Shown one piece after another: positions 26,652 to 36,054 of a stretch of 64,000 nucleotides of DNA. Numbering within the stretch: the stretch's first letter is position 1; the number at the start of each line of letters is the position of its first letter. The position numbers and the translations under genes were made by a program. This DNA is from DASPKM01 sp035628135 (GTDB taxonomy: Bacteria > Bacteroidota > Bacteroidia > Chitinophagales > Chitinophagaceae). The stretch covers positions 372,001-436,000 of the forward strand of contig DASPKM010000009.1 of assembly GCA_035628135.1 (NCBI GenBank). The letters are read 5' to 3'. The notes beneath the pieces were generated by a model. The model made no database searches, had not been told where the DNA came from, and saw only the letters and a list, made by a program, of their open reading frames with translations.

Positions 26652-29126
26652 ATGAAAAAGATTATCGCGTTATACATACTGCTGGCCTTGCAGTGCGTGG
26701 CCATTTCGCAAGTTACCAAAGCCCCCGCCTACCCCCTCGTTACACACGATCCATACTTCAGCATCTGGTCGTTCAGCGACCAGGTAAATGAGTCTACCAC
26801 CAGGCACTGGACCGGCAAGGATCATTCATTGCTCGGCATGATACGCGTAGACGGGCAGGTGTATAAATTCCTTGGCCAGCCTGAAAGGGCCATGAAAAAA
26901 ATATTGCCGATTGCGGAAGATGGGCCCTATCAATGCCGCTACACCAAAACAAAACCCGAAGGCAACTGGATGGGGCCTGACTATGTTGAAACAAGTCAGT
27001 GGGCCACTGGCACCGGCATGTTCGGCAGCGAAACCGTTAGTCCGCAAACAGTGTGGAATGAACGGGAAATATGGATCAGGAGAAAATTCCAGCTCTCGTC
27101 CCTCGATTTTAACGAGTTGGTGATGTTCGCTAAATATGATGACAATATTGAAATATACCTCAACGGAGAAAAAGTATTTTCTTCCGGCTGCTGCTCGGGA
27201 TATAGGGAGATCGCTACCGCAGAAGAAATAAAAAAGAAATTACGGGTGGGGGAAAATGTGCTGGCAATGTATTGCGAAAATACCGGCGGCCCCGGGTTTG
27301 TGGATGCGGGCTTGTATGACCGGCTTCCACCATTGGCGGTGAACAATGCTGTGCAGCAAAAAGTGGAGATCACTCCTACGCAAACAAAATATCAATTCAA
27401 ATGCGGGCCGGTTGACCTTGAGTTGAACTTTCTATCGCCGATGATAGCGAGCGACCTGGACCTGTTGTCCAGGCCGGTTTCATTTATTACGTGCACCGTG
27501 AAATCCAATGATCAGCGAAACCACACCGTGAATTTGTTATTGGGTGCCTCAACCAATGCCGCGGTAAATTCTTCGCAGCAACCTGTACGCGTGCAATCCA
27601 CGAGGGCCGGTAAACTAACGATTTTGCAAGCCGGCACAACGGAACAGCCGGTATTAAAGAAAAGAGGAGATGATGTAAGGATCGACTGGGGTTACCTGTA
27701 TTTTGCAGCAGCCTCCGATCACACACCCACTCTCAGCCGGCGCGATGAAGAGAACACAGTCAGGTGGTTTGCAAAACTCGGCGAAAGCAACAGCCCAAGC
27801 CAAAAATCTCCCGGTAATGGCGGTGTACCAATGCAATTCCTGTTAAGCGCCGCCTACGAGTTTGGTGTGGGCACTAAACCTGTTTCGCGCACGGTATTAA
27901 TAGGCTACGATGACTTGTATTCCATTCAGTATTTCGGGCAAAACCTGCAGGCGTGGTGGAAGAAAAAGTACAAATCCCTGCCAGACCTCATGAGTAAATC
28001 GATGGATGAATATACCTCGATCAAAAAGAAATGCGAGGCATTTGACAAAGAATTATATACAAACGCCGTATTTGCCGGTGGGGAGCGCTATGCACGGCTG
28101 TGCGTGCTAGCTTACCGGCAATCGCTTGCAGCCCACAAACTGGTCCGCGGTCCTAACGGTGAAATATTCTTCCCGCAAAAAGAGAATTTCAGCAACGGTT
28201 CCATCTGGACGGTGGACGTTACGTACCCCTCTGCCCCGCTTGCCCTTCTGTACAATCCTGATTTATTGAAGGGCATGATAGAACCTTTGTTCTATTATTC
28301 TGAATCGGGTAAATGGCAAAAGCCATTTCCTGCGCACGACCTGGGAACTTACCCGCTTGCGAATGGTCAAACCTATCCCGAGGACATGCCTGTTGAAGAA
28401 GCGGGCAACATGATCATACTTACTGCGGCCCTGTGCAAGGGAGCAGGCAATGCGGCTTATGCCAACAAGCATTGGAAGGTTCTTAGCCAATGGGTGGAGT
28501 TTTTGGTAAAGGATGGATTCGATCCAGCCAATCAATTGTGCACCGATGATTTCGCGGGACACCTTGCAAGAAATACCAATCTTTCGCTCAAAGCCATTGT
28601 AGGCATCGGCAGCTACGCCATGATGGCCTCTATGCTTGGCAAAAAAGATATCGCTGATAAATACCGCGCCATTGCAAAGGATTATGCTGACCGCTGGCAA
28701 AAAATGGCTGATGACGGTGATCATTATACGCTGGCCTTCGATAAAACAGGAACGTGGAGCCAGAAGTATAATTTAGTGTGGGATAAATTGCTGAACCTTC
28801 AATTATTTCCACCGGAAGTATATGCAAAGGAGATCAAATATTACCTGAGCAAACAAAACGAGTTTGGGCTTCCGCTCGACAGCAGGAGGACCTATACCAA
28901 ATCAGACTGGATAGTTTGGACGGCAACGCTTGCCAGGGATTCCGCAGATTTCGAAGCGCTGATCGCGCCGGTGCACAAATTCACCGAACAAACGCCCACA
29001 CGCGTACCGCTCACCGATTGGCATGAAACAACCAATGGCAAGCAGGTAGGGTTCCAGGCAAGAAGCGTGGTGGGTGGTTATTTTATCAAGTTGCTGGAAT
29101 GGCGATGGAAACGAAAAGATCATTGA
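26652..29126 (+). CDS. secreted glutaminase-like protein (DUF4964/DUF5127/DUF4965/DUF1793)
   Basis: 824 residues. A signal peptide (1-20, CVAISQ) is followed by DUF4964 (YPLVTHDPYFSIWSFSDQVN), DUF5127, DUF4965 and a C-terminal (alpha/alpha)6-like DUF1793 domain (YPLANGQTYPEDMPVEEAGN, FDPANQLCTDDFAGHLARNT, YNLVWDKLLNLQLFP). This architecture is that of fungal GtaA-type glutaminases, but in Bacteroidota it is common near glycan genes, so hydrolysis of a glycan is equally possible. It overlaps the convergent gene at 29120 by 7 bases. Confidence 0.85.
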   Translation: MKKIIALYILLALQCVAISQVTKAPAYPLVTHDPYFSIWSFSDQVNESTTRHWTGKDHSLLGMIRVDGQVYKFLGQPERAMKKILPIAEDGPYQCRYTKTKPEGNWMGPDYVETSQWATGTGMFGSETVSPQTVWNEREIWIRRKFQLSSLDFNELVMFAKYDDNIEIYLNGEKVFSSGCCSGYREIATAEEIKKKLRVGENVLAMYCENTGGPGFVDAGLYDRLPPLAVNNAVQQKVEITPTQTKYQFKCGPVDLELNFLSPMIASDLDLLSRPVSFITCTVKSNDQRNHTVNLLLGASTNAAVNSSQQPVRVQSTRAGKLTILQAGTTEQPVLKKRGDDVRIDWGYLYFAAASDHTPTLSRRDEENTVRWFAKLGESNSPSQKSPGNGGVPMQFLLSAAYEFGVGTKPVSRTVLIGYDDLYSIQYFGQNLQAWWKKKYKSLPDLMSKSMDEYTSIKKKCEAFDKELYTNAVFAGGERYARLCVLAYRQSLAAHKLVRGPNGEIFFPQKENFSNGSIWTVDVTYPSAPLALLYNPDLLKGMIEPLFYYSESGKWQKPFPAHDLGTYPLANGQTYPEDMPVEEAGNMIILTAALCKGAGNAAYANKHWKVLSQWVEFLVKDGFDPANQLCTDDFAGHLARNTNLSLKAIVGIGSYAMMASMLGKKDIADKYRAIAKDYADRWQKMADDGDHYTLAFDKTGTWSQKYNLVWDKLLNLQLFPPEVYAKEIKYYLSKQNEFGLPLDSRRTYTKSDWIVWTATLARDSADFEALIAPVHKFTEQTPTRVPLTDWHETTNGKQVGFQARSVVGGYFIKLLEWRWKRKDH

Positions 29127-30259
29127 TAGTATGTGATCAACCATACATCACCGTTAGTACCCTTGCTGTGGGTGTAGCCCACCAGCGTGCAACTTCCATC
29201 GGCATTAGGCACTATCCAATAACCCTGGTCGTCTTTATCAGGGGTGCCAAATGTTTGTAGCCATTTTACTTTCCCGGTACGGTCGTATTTCAACAGTACG
29301 GCATCATGTAAATTTTGCTGTATATCCCTGCGAGCATAGCCTGTAACGATAAACCCGTCGGGTACCGGTTCTGCGTGCATCAACCGCAGGTCTTCACCCG
29401 TGCTGTGACGTTCTTTTATTAAAAGGTTACCGTTTTCATCTATCTGCATGAACAATGCATCGTGAAATCCTTCTTTTGAAGATTCTATATAACCTGTAAG
29501 CGTGTAAGTTTTCTTATCATCGTTCATGCAGAAGCTGTGCGCAATGTCGTGCACATTTTCTTCGCCATAGGTTTTGCTCCAGATCATTTCACCCTGGCTG
29601 CTGAGCTTCAGCATATAAATATCTGCTTTTGCGTGCTGGTAAGGTAAAATGAGCCCGCTTACCAGCAGCTCGCCACCCGGCGTCTCCACTGCGTAAAATG
29701 TTCGTTCTACTACAGCACTGCCGAAAGTTTTTTCCCACAGCACATTTCCTTCCTTATCTATTTTGAGAATATAGCTGTCGATGTTTTTACCGGGAATGAT
29801 GTTTCGCTGGCCGATCAATACATAATACCCATCCGAGGTCGGCAATAGTTGCGTTGCGCGTTCATACAGGTTATTGCCATAGGTTTTCTCCCAAAGCTTG
29901 TTGCCATGCGCATCCAGCCGGGCGAGGTAAATATCATCGTTGGTACTGTCGATACCCACGCCGCCCATCAGGAGGTAGCCTCCCTCCTTCAATTCTGTTG
30001 CAGCCCATCCCACGTCGGTCCTGCCACCACCAAAGGTTTTTTCCCATTGCACTGAACCCCTGCTATCGAGCTTGACCACGTAAATATCATGGCTGCTGCT
30101 GAAGCTATTGCTATACCCGCAGATGATATATCCTTTATCGCTGGTATGGTTTATAAACAGGGACCTGTCGAAGCGCTGGCCGCCAAAGGTTTTTTCGACG
30201 GCCTTTTGCGACATGGCATTCAAGGCAAACAATAACAACAACACTGGTAAATATTTCAT
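29120..30259 (-). CDS. secreted PQQ-like/Kelch-type beta-propeller repeat protein
   Basis: 379 residues from ATG 30259 (MKYLPVLLLLFALNAMSQ, a clean signal peptide); the longer upstream frame is not protein-like. The chain has about seven repeats of 48 residues, each with a core such as DIYVVKLDSRGSVQWEKTFGG, DDIYLARLDAHGNKLWEKTY and DSYILKIDKEGNVLWEKTFG. Each begins with a G(G/Y)xxxxGY strand. No catalytic domain or T9SS tail is visible. Typical of exported WD40-like propellers of unknown role. Confidence 0.82.
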   Translation of the reverse strand: MKYLPVLLLLFALNAMSQKAVEKTFGGQRFDRSLFINHTSDKGYIICGYSNSFSSSHDIYVVKLDSRGSVQWEKTFGGGRTDVGWAATELKEGGYLLMGGVGIDSTNDDIYLARLDAHGNKLWEKTYGNNLYERATQLLPTSDGYYVLIGQRNIIPGKNIDSYILKIDKEGNVLWEKTFGSAVVERTFYAVETPGGELLVSGLILPYQHAKADIYMLKLSSQGEMIWSKTYGEENVHDIAHSFCMNDDKKTYTLTGYIESSKEGFHDALFMQIDENGNLLIKERHSTGEDLRLMHAEPVPDGFIVTGYARRDIQQNLHDAVLLKYDRTGKVKWLQTFGTPDKDDQGYWIVPNADGSCTLVGYTHSKGTNGDVWLITYYQ

Positions 30260-30395
30260 GCGGGGAATATCTGTTATACTAAAACTAATGCGCCCGCGCG
30301 GCTTCCAGGCAGAATTTATATGAGTGGCAGTCACGAATACTGGCGGAATTCGCCGGAGCAATGCCTGATTTATCGGAACGGTAGGAAAACGCGGT

Positions 30396-30423
30396 TGCAC
30401 CACGTACTTTAAACGTTGGTGCA
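30396..30423. promoter_or_regulatory. inverted repeat TGCACCA-N14-TGGTGCA in a divergent promoter region
   Basis: Perfect 7-bp arms (30396-30402 and 30417-30423) have centres two helical turns apart, with inner CGT/ACG further pairing but one bulged base. It lies between the divergent genes starting at 30259 (minus) and 30442 (plus), 19 bases before the latter. It could be an operator or a short stem-loop in the 5' leader. Confidence 0.4.
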
Positions 30424-30441
30424 TCTATTAAAATATACAAT

Positions 30442-31992
30442 ATGAAAATTATCGTGCTCGTTTCGGCCTTGCTTATTGCGGCAGCGGCTCATACCCAGAC
30501 CAATCCCATGTTTGCCAACCTGCCGGTGGGAAAATATGCGGTGGGGTTTAAGATCGTGACATTTACCGATGATTCCAGGGTTACCAAACCCTTGTACAAT
30601 TTTTTCGGTGAAAAGGAAACGGCAGACCGCTACAGGAAAATATCGCTGCACATCTGGTACCCCGCGAAACCCAATACGGGCAAAGGCTTGCTTACATACG
30701 GTGATTATTGCTACAATTACCTGCTTAGCCGTACTGATGAGCAGTTGGACACGTCGAGGATCAGGGCCCAGCAGAACAGTTCCAGGAACATATTCCAGGG
30801 ATTTTTCGGCCCCATTAATGACAACGACTGGAACAAATTGAAAGCAGCGCCTTTAATGGCACAAAAAGACGCGACTCCATTAAAAGAGAAATTTCCGCTG
30901 CTCATCGGTACGCTCCGTCCTTTATCCACCTCAGTTACCAACGAAATGATGGCCAGCAATGGATACGTGGTAGGCATGGTGGTAAACTCAGGCGGCAGCT
31001 ACCCGCTCATGTATATTTCAGATGTAACAGATATGCAACTGGCAATGGCCTGGTTTGCAAGATCGGGCATGACGGAAGAAAATACCATCGGGGCTTATGG
31101 GTTCAGCGGTTCTGGCTTTTCGCAGGTGCTGCTGGCTATGAACGACCCGCGCATCAATGCACTGGCCGATATTGAGAGCGCACTGTATGGCGAAAACCTA
31201 TGGGAAAGCCTGTCATCCAGCAACTATTGCAATGTATCGCGATTGAGAATCCCGTTCCTGCACATTTATGGAAAAGAACTGGCCACGGCAGACAAACATT
31301 TTCACCAGTTCCATAATAAAAAATATTCCGACCGCTACCACCTGCTGTTGAACCAACCAGGATTGCACCACTGGGATGTTGCTACAGAAGGCAGGGCCTC
31401 CACCACTGTTTTGCACATAAGAGGCGATAAAGAGCCCGGCATCAGGGCCAATTTTGCATTGTCCAATATCTACCTGTTGCATTTCTTCAATGCCGTGCTC
31501 AAGAACATGCATGCTTCCAAACAACTGCTCGCCACTAAGCAGCGGGCAGGCAATTACCATGATTCGTTGTGGAGCATTACGCGATACCCGGCACTGGCGC
31601 CGCCGCCCGACAGGGACCAGTTTGCCCAGGTGATCAACCGCAAAGGAATTGACACCGGAATTGCAGTTGCCAGGCATTTTTTTAAGCTGGACCCTGCCGC
31701 CGATTTCCTGCACGAAAATATATTGAATGCCCTCGCACGGCAGTACAGGGGACAGGACAAACGCAAAGAAGGATTGGCACTCATGCAACTGGCGGTAGAA
31801 TTTTATCCTGACCGCGCCTGGTTGTGGAACAATCTCGCAGACATGCACGAAGCTTTTGGCAACAAAGAAGAAGCCATCCATTGTTCAGAAAAGGTTGCGG
31901 CAATGCTGGCCGGCGACAAGGGCAATGCACAATCCTTTAACCAGCGCATATTGAGATCTTCCCAGGAACGATTGAAGCGGTTGAAATCATAA
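30442..31992 (+). CDS. secreted alpha/beta hydrolase with C-terminal TPR-like region
   Basis: 516 residues with a signal peptide (1-20, AAAAHTQ). The hydrolase domain (40-330) has LHIWYPAKP, typical of platelet-activating-factor acetylhydrolase/dienelactone hydrolase-like enzymes, and the nucleophile elbow YGFSGSGF. The His may lie in LLNQPGLHHWDV. The last 80 residues hold helical repeats resembling a TPR (LALMQLAVEFYPDRAWLWNNLADMHEAFGNKEEAI). Such fusions are found in Bacteroidota. Substrate unknown. Ends 8 bases from the convergent LytTR regulator. Confidence 0.8.
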   Translation: MKIIVLVSALLIAAAAHTQTNPMFANLPVGKYAVGFKIVTFTDDSRVTKPLYNFFGEKETADRYRKISLHIWYPAKPNTGKGLLTYGDYCYNYLLSRTDEQLDTSRIRAQQNSSRNIFQGFFGPINDNDWNKLKAAPLMAQKDATPLKEKFPLLIGTLRPLSTSVTNEMMASNGYVVGMVVNSGGSYPLMYISDVTDMQLAMAWFARSGMTEENTIGAYGFSGSGFSQVLLAMNDPRINALADIESALYGENLWESLSSSNYCNVSRLRIPFLHIYGKELATADKHFHQFHNKKYSDRYHLLLNQPGLHHWDVATEGRASTTVLHIRGDKEPGIRANFALSNIYLLHFFNAVLKNMHASKQLLATKQRAGNYHDSLWSITRYPALAPPPDRDQFAQVINRKGIDTGIAVARHFFKLDPAADFLHENILNALARQYRGQDKRKEGLALMQLAVEFYPDRAWLWNNLADMHEAFGNKEEAIHCSEKVAAMLAGDKGNAQSFNQRILRSSQERLKRLKS

Positions 31993-32000
31993 GGGCCGCT

Positions 32001-32714
32001 CTAAGGCATGTTCAGTCTTTGCCGGAGTTGATCGCGGTAACTATTGCCGATGGGCACGGTGGTTTTACCGATGGATAATTGATGGGCTTCTATCACGTCA
32101 ATCTTATCCAACGCCACCACGAAGGATTTATGCACCTGGCAGAATTTTTCCGGCGGCAACAGCTCAAACACTTCGTTCATATTGCCGCGCACCAGTATTT
32201 TCTTGTTAGTTGTATTGAAAGAAAGATAGTTCGATTGTTTTTCTACATAGCGAATGTCATCGAGCAATACTTTATGTACCTGAGCGCCGCTTTTAAGAAA
32301 TACAAACTGCGATTTGCCTTCTGCCGATAGCTGTGAAGCGGCATTTGTATGTAGGAGCTTCTGTTCATGCCGCTCTCTTGCGCGGTTCACTGCTTTCAGG
32401 AAGCGTTCGAAGGCAATAGGCTTTACGAGGTAATCCACCGCATCCAATTCATAGCTGGTAACTGCATATTCGGTATAGGCTGTTGTAAAAATGACCAATG
32501 GCTGCGATCCGATGGTTTGCAACAGGTCGGTCCCTTTGATGTGCGGCATATTGATATCGAGAAAAATCACGTCGGCAGGCATTTGCTGCATATACGCGAT
32601 GGCTTTTACAGGGTTCCTGAACGTACCCAGCAATTGAAGGGACTCAACCTTTTCAACGTAGCGCTTCAGCACTTCGATCGCATTAGGCTCATCATCTACA
32701 ATAATGCAGGTCAT
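32001..32714 (-). CDS. LytTR-family response regulator
   Basis: 237 residues from ATG 32714 (MTCIIVDDEPNAIEVL). The longer upstream frame overlaps the kinase gene and is spurious. Receiver: acidic residues at Asp7/Asp8, phosphoacceptor Asp53 (VIFLDINMPHIKG), FTTAYTEYAV, and LVKPIAFERFL with the conserved Lys. The LytTR domain covers about 135-237 (DIRYVEKQSNYLSFNT, FCQVHKSFVVALDKID). It starts 1 base after the kinase stop codon, so the two are co-translated. Confidence 0.92.
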   Translation of the reverse strand: MTCIIVDDEPNAIEVLKRYVEKVESLQLLGTFRNPVKAIAYMQQMPADVIFLDINMPHIKGTDLLQTIGSQPLVIFTTAYTEYAVTSYELDAVDYLVKPIAFERFLKAVNRARERHEQKLLHTNAASQLSAEGKSQFVFLKSGAQVHKVLLDDIRYVEKQSNYLSFNTTNKKILVRGNMNEVFELLPPEKFCQVHKSFVVALDKIDVIEAHQLSIGKTTVPIGNSYRDQLRQRLNMP

Positions 32715-32715
32715 G

Positions 32716-33603
32716 TTAGTGTAATTCAAGGTGAACGTGGTAACGGCCATCCAATGCCTCTGTAACCAGCCGGTGTTTTCCAGGATACAACAATTGCAGC
32801 CTTCGCCGCACATTTTCCAACCCGATGCCACCGTACGTATGCTCATCGGTTGTATCGAACAAGGGGTTTCTGCAATGAAATACCAGGCTGGCGGCGGTAC
32901 AAACGATGGAAATGTCAATCACTGAACGATGCTCTAGTTTAACGCCGTGCTTGAAAGCATTTTCCACAAAAGGCACGAGTAACATGGGAGCAATGCAATA
33001 CGCATCGGGATCTCCTTCAATGTTTAAGTTTACCTCCACCTCATTTTCATCGAACCGTAATTTACTTAGTCCGATAAAGTCCCGGATGTACAATATTTCT
33101 TTTGATAATTGAATCTTGTCTACGCTGCTCTCGTAGATCATGTACCGCATCAATCCTGATAATTTGTAGATGCCACCCGCCAGCTCTTCGTTATTATTTT
33201 TTTGGGCGAGCGAGAACAGGTTGTTCAGCGTATTGAATAAAAAATGAGGGTTGATCTGCGATTTCAGGAAATTGAGCTCGGATCCCAATTGCACCTCCAC
33301 CAGCTCACGCCTTTGCTTTTCGGCCCTCATCCATTTTTGCGCAAAATACCATGCAACGCAATTGCCTGCCAATAACGAGTAAATGAAAAGATTGATCCAG
33401 AACACCGGCGCGTGGCGTGCATGGTGGAAAGGAAAGAACAACCCATGCGTAGCGTTGTACATTTCCCAGGCGATGAATACGCCCGTGAGCAATAACACTG
33501 CCAGCACCAACCATCCTATTTGTTTCGAACGGGAAAAATAAGGCAGCAACAAGTACCGCAGTACAACAATAAAAATGAGTTTAGAGATGATCAGTACGGC
33601 CAT
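32716..33603 (-). CDS. LytS-type sensor histidine kinase, N-terminus possibly frameshifted
   Basis: 295 residues from ATG 33603. Three hydrophobic segments (2-20, 30-47, 68-88) precede a short coiled coil and the phosphoacceptor helix LKSQINPHFLFNTLN (His120), then a HATPase domain (LLVPFVENAFKHG, GGIGLENVRRRL). The family usually has four membrane segments. A further hydrophobic stretch with a natural-looking start (RKTWKVLFIAYFSLLIPG) is encoded immediately upstream in the +1 frame and would supply the missing first helix if a single base were removed. It may therefore be a frameshifted or mis-sequenced gene, or just a three-helix kinase. Partner of the regulator at 32001-32714. Confidence 0.85.
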   Translation of the reverse strand: MAVLIISKLIFIVVLRYLLLPYFSRSKQIGWLVLAVLLLTGVFIAWEMYNATHGLFFPFHHARHAPVFWINLFIYSLLAGNCVAWYFAQKWMRAEKQRRELVEVQLGSELNFLKSQINPHFLFNTLNNLFSLAQKNNNEELAGGIYKLSGLMRYMIYESSVDKIQLSKEILYIRDFIGLSKLRFDENEVEVNLNIEGDPDAYCIAPMLLVPFVENAFKHGVKLEHRSVIDISIVCTAASLVFHCRNPLFDTTDEHTYGGIGLENVRRRLQLLYPGKHRLVTEALDGRYHVHLELH

Positions 33604-33794
33604 GTAAAACAAATCTATCGAAAGAACTGAAATATTGCCAAGCCCCTGGTATCAACAGGCTAAAATATGCGATAAACAACACTTTCCAGGTTTTCCGCAG
33701 GATCACAAATGTTGTGCGTTGAGGCCCAGTATCCCATCGATCGGCCCAAAAATTTTGCGGGGCAGATACAAGTGGTAGTCTTGTAAAAAAAACC

Positions 33795-35066
33795 ATGAAA
33801 ACAATCCAATCAGCGTTACTCTGTGCGGTGCTGGTAGCGGCAACATCATTCTATATCAATCCCCGTAAAGATGCGGGCAAAGTGTATCAATACATCAATG
33901 GCAATTGGTTTAACGGCCAATCGTTCGAACAAAAGACCATGTATGTGCACAGTGGCTTTTTCCTCGAAACAGCTCCGGCCACTATCGATTCCGTCATCGA
34001 CCTGGGAAATCAATTCGTGATTCCTCCTTTCGGCGAAGCGCATACGCATATGCTGGAAGGCATCGGCAATGTGGACGAAAGGATCAATAATTACCTGAAA
34101 CACGGTGTCTTCTACGTAAAGAATCCCAACAATGTCCGGGAATGGACCCGATCCCTTTTTGGCAAGCTGAACAAACCCACCAGCGTCGACGGGTCGTTTG
34201 CCAATGGCGGCATTACCTCTACCGGAGGGCATCCGCAAATATTGTACGAAGAAGTGATCATTCAACACCTGAAGGGCGCTATTCCCGATATTGAAAAAAG
34301 CTGGTTCAGGAACAAGGCCTTCTTCAATGCCAATAGTGAACAGGAACTGCAAGCCATCTGGCCTGTGATCATGGCAGACAAGCCCGATTTTATCAAGGCC
34401 TATCTTGCCAATTCGGAAGAGTTTGGAAAAGCTCAGGCGCCTTCAAAATACGTTTTAAGAAAGGGCCTTGACCCAAAATTGTTGAAAGCAATTGTTGCAA
34501 AAGCGCATAGCGCTGGCTTACGGGTAAGTGCACACGTAGAAACTGCCGCGGATTTCAGGAGCGCGCTCGACGCCCGTGTGGACGAGATCAATCATACGCC
34601 GGGCTTCTATATTTTTTCTTCCGATGTGGCAAGCCGTTATGAGCTCACGGCATCCGATGCAAAGCGGGCAGCAAACCAAAGAACGACCGTGGTTACCACC
34701 TTGCTCAGCCGCGATCTGATAGAAGACCGCTCACTATTGCCGCTTGCCAAAAGCATACAGGCAAAAAACCTGCAATTGTTGCACAAGCACGGTGTCGCCA
34801 TCGCCATCGGCAGCGACCACTCCGATTTGCCGGTGCATGAAATGAATGCATTGATGGAATTAAAAATATTCGACAATCTTACCCTGCTGAAGATGTGGAC
34901 CGAAAACACGGCGGCGACTATTTTTCCAAAGCGAAAGATCGGCCACTTGAAACCGGGTTATGAAGCAAGCTTTCTCGTATTAAAGAACAACCCGCTGCAC
35001 TCGTTCACGTCAAAGCCGGACATTGCCATGATGATCAAGCAAGGCAGGGTGCTGCGGGTACGATGA
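33795..35066 (+). CDS. secreted amidohydrolase family protein
   Basis: 423 residues. A hydrophobic leader (5-20) is probably a signal peptide. The TIM-barrel metal-dependent hydrolase carries HTH at 83-85 (FGEAHTHML), the His of SAHVE near 245, a His in EINHTPGF, and the Asp of AIGSDHSD near 338. A C-terminal composite beta domain closes with the imidazolonepropionase-like GHLKPGYEASFLVL. It could act on a cyclic amide, hydantoin or prolidase-type substrate. Its start codon lies back to back with the upstream region of the divergent kinase gene. Confidence 0.83.
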   Translation: MKTIQSALLCAVLVAATSFYINPRKDAGKVYQYINGNWFNGQSFEQKTMYVHSGFFLETAPATIDSVIDLGNQFVIPPFGEAHTHMLEGIGNVDERINNYLKHGVFYVKNPNNVREWTRSLFGKLNKPTSVDGSFANGGITSTGGHPQILYEEVIIQHLKGAIPDIEKSWFRNKAFFNANSEQELQAIWPVIMADKPDFIKAYLANSEEFGKAQAPSKYVLRKGLDPKLLKAIVAKAHSAGLRVSAHVETAADFRSALDARVDEINHTPGFYIFSSDVASRYELTASDAKRAANQRTTVVTTLLSRDLIEDRSLLPLAKSIQAKNLQLLHKHGVAIAIGSDHSDLPVHEMNALMELKIFDNLTLLKMWTENTAATIFPKRKIGHLKPGYEASFLVLKNNPLHSFTSKPDIAMMIKQGRVLRVR

Positions 35067-35068
35067 TG

Positions 35069-35359
35069 TTATGGCACGCCATCCACCACTATCATGCGGG
35101 TGCGCGCAATTTGCTGCCGCAGCGATTTTGCGGGCGCATACATTTCCGAGGCCCACCACTCCTTGGCGCGTTCAACGCTGGGAAATTCCAGCACTACGAT
35201 GCGGCCGGGTTCCCAGTCGCCCTCCAGGCATTGGGTGGCGCCGCCGCGGACAATGAACCGTCCTCCAAAAGCCGTGACGGAAGCAGGTGTTTGTTTTTTA
35301 TAATCCTCGTACCGGGTGAAGTCTTCTATAGTTACGTCCACGATGATATAAGCAGGCAT
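35069..35359 (-). CDS. DUF1330 domain protein (dimeric alpha+beta barrel)
   Basis: 96 residues, full length for the family. The typical start AYIIVDVTIEDFTRYEDYKK is followed by GGRFIVRGGATQCLEGDW, RIVVLEFPSVERAKEWWAS and EMYAPAKSLRQQIARTRMI(V), matching DUF1330 throughout. Function unknown. The gene is convergent with the amidohydrolase (2-base gap) and has no partner. Confidence 0.88.
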   Translation of the reverse strand: MPAYIIVDVTIEDFTRYEDYKKQTPASVTAFGGRFIVRGGATQCLEGDWEPGRIVVLEFPSVERAKEWWASEMYAPAKSLRQQIARTRMIVVDGVP

Positions 35360-35406
35360 AAATCAGTATTAGGGTAGCATAAAGATATTCCTTATACCTT
35401 TACAAT

Positions 35407-36054
35407 ATGCGCCTGCCCGTCATACAACAGCTAATGGCCCGCGTGGACTACGAAGGCATCAGGAAACTGCTTGCGCAAAACCCTACGCTCGCCAATGAAG
35501 GCTTGCCAGCAGATGAAATGAATCCTATCAAGGCCCACCCGCTCCACCGCATTTGCGATGGCGTATTCGCTAAGACCTATACGGACGAGCAGGCCGCGGC
35601 CATGGCTAAAATATTTCTCGAACACAAGGCTAACGTGAATGGTTATGTGCTGATAGAAGGAAAAGATTCACCATTGACGGCCGCGGCAAGCCTGCACGCA
35701 GACGAAGTGGCCTTCCTGTATATAGAATACGGCGCCGACATACACCACCCGGGTTGCCATGGCGGCACTGCATTGCATTGGGCGGCCTGGTGCGGAAGGG
35801 ACCGGCTGGTGCAACGATTGTTGCAGGCTGGCGCAGACATCAACAAACGATGTTTTGAATATACATCCACTCCATTGGTGTGGGCCGTGCACGGGTATAA
35901 ATTTGGCGGAAGGGAAAACCGTCATCACCAGCTTGAATGCGCCCGTATGTTGTTGCAGGCAGGCGCCGACAAGAACATACCCAACAAAGAAGGGTACAAG
36001 CCCGTTCAATTCCTGGAAGCGGAAGACGCGGATATGATGGCACTATTGGCCTAG
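35407..36054 (+). CDS. ankyrin-repeat protein
   Basis: 215 residues without signal peptide. Four or five ankyrin-type repeats can be seen: LAQNPTLANEGL (first, degenerate), AKIFLEHKANVNGY, DSPLTAAASLHADEVAFLYIEYGADIHHPG, GGTALHWAAWCGRDRLVQRLLQAGADINKR and ECARMLLQAGADKNIPNKEGYKP. It is probably a cytosolic protein-binding module; the partner is unknown. It overlaps the convergent metalloprotease gene by 12 bases. Confidence 0.85.
   Translation: MRLPVIQQLMARVDYEGIRKLLAQNPTLANEGLPADEMNPIKAHPLHRICDGVFAKTYTDEQAAAMAKIFLEHKANVNGYVLIEGKDSPLTAAASLHADEVAFLYIEYGADIHHPGCHGGTALHWAAWCGRDRLVQRLLQAGADINKRCFEYTSTPLVWAVHGYKFGGRENRHHQLECARMLLQAGADKNIPNKEGYKPVQFLEAEDADMMALLA

Noticed and set aside
16115..29126. 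A complete polysaccharide utilisation locus around the GH106 enzyme
   Set aside because: There is no SusC/SusD pair, and the TonB receptor at 6102-8471 belongs to another operon. The cluster is better described as separate units.
31213..31881. 222-codon minus-strand frame inside the 30442-31992 hydrolase
   Set aside because: It is fully antisense to a gene with clear signal peptide, nucleophile elbow and repeats, and its own translation has no domain.
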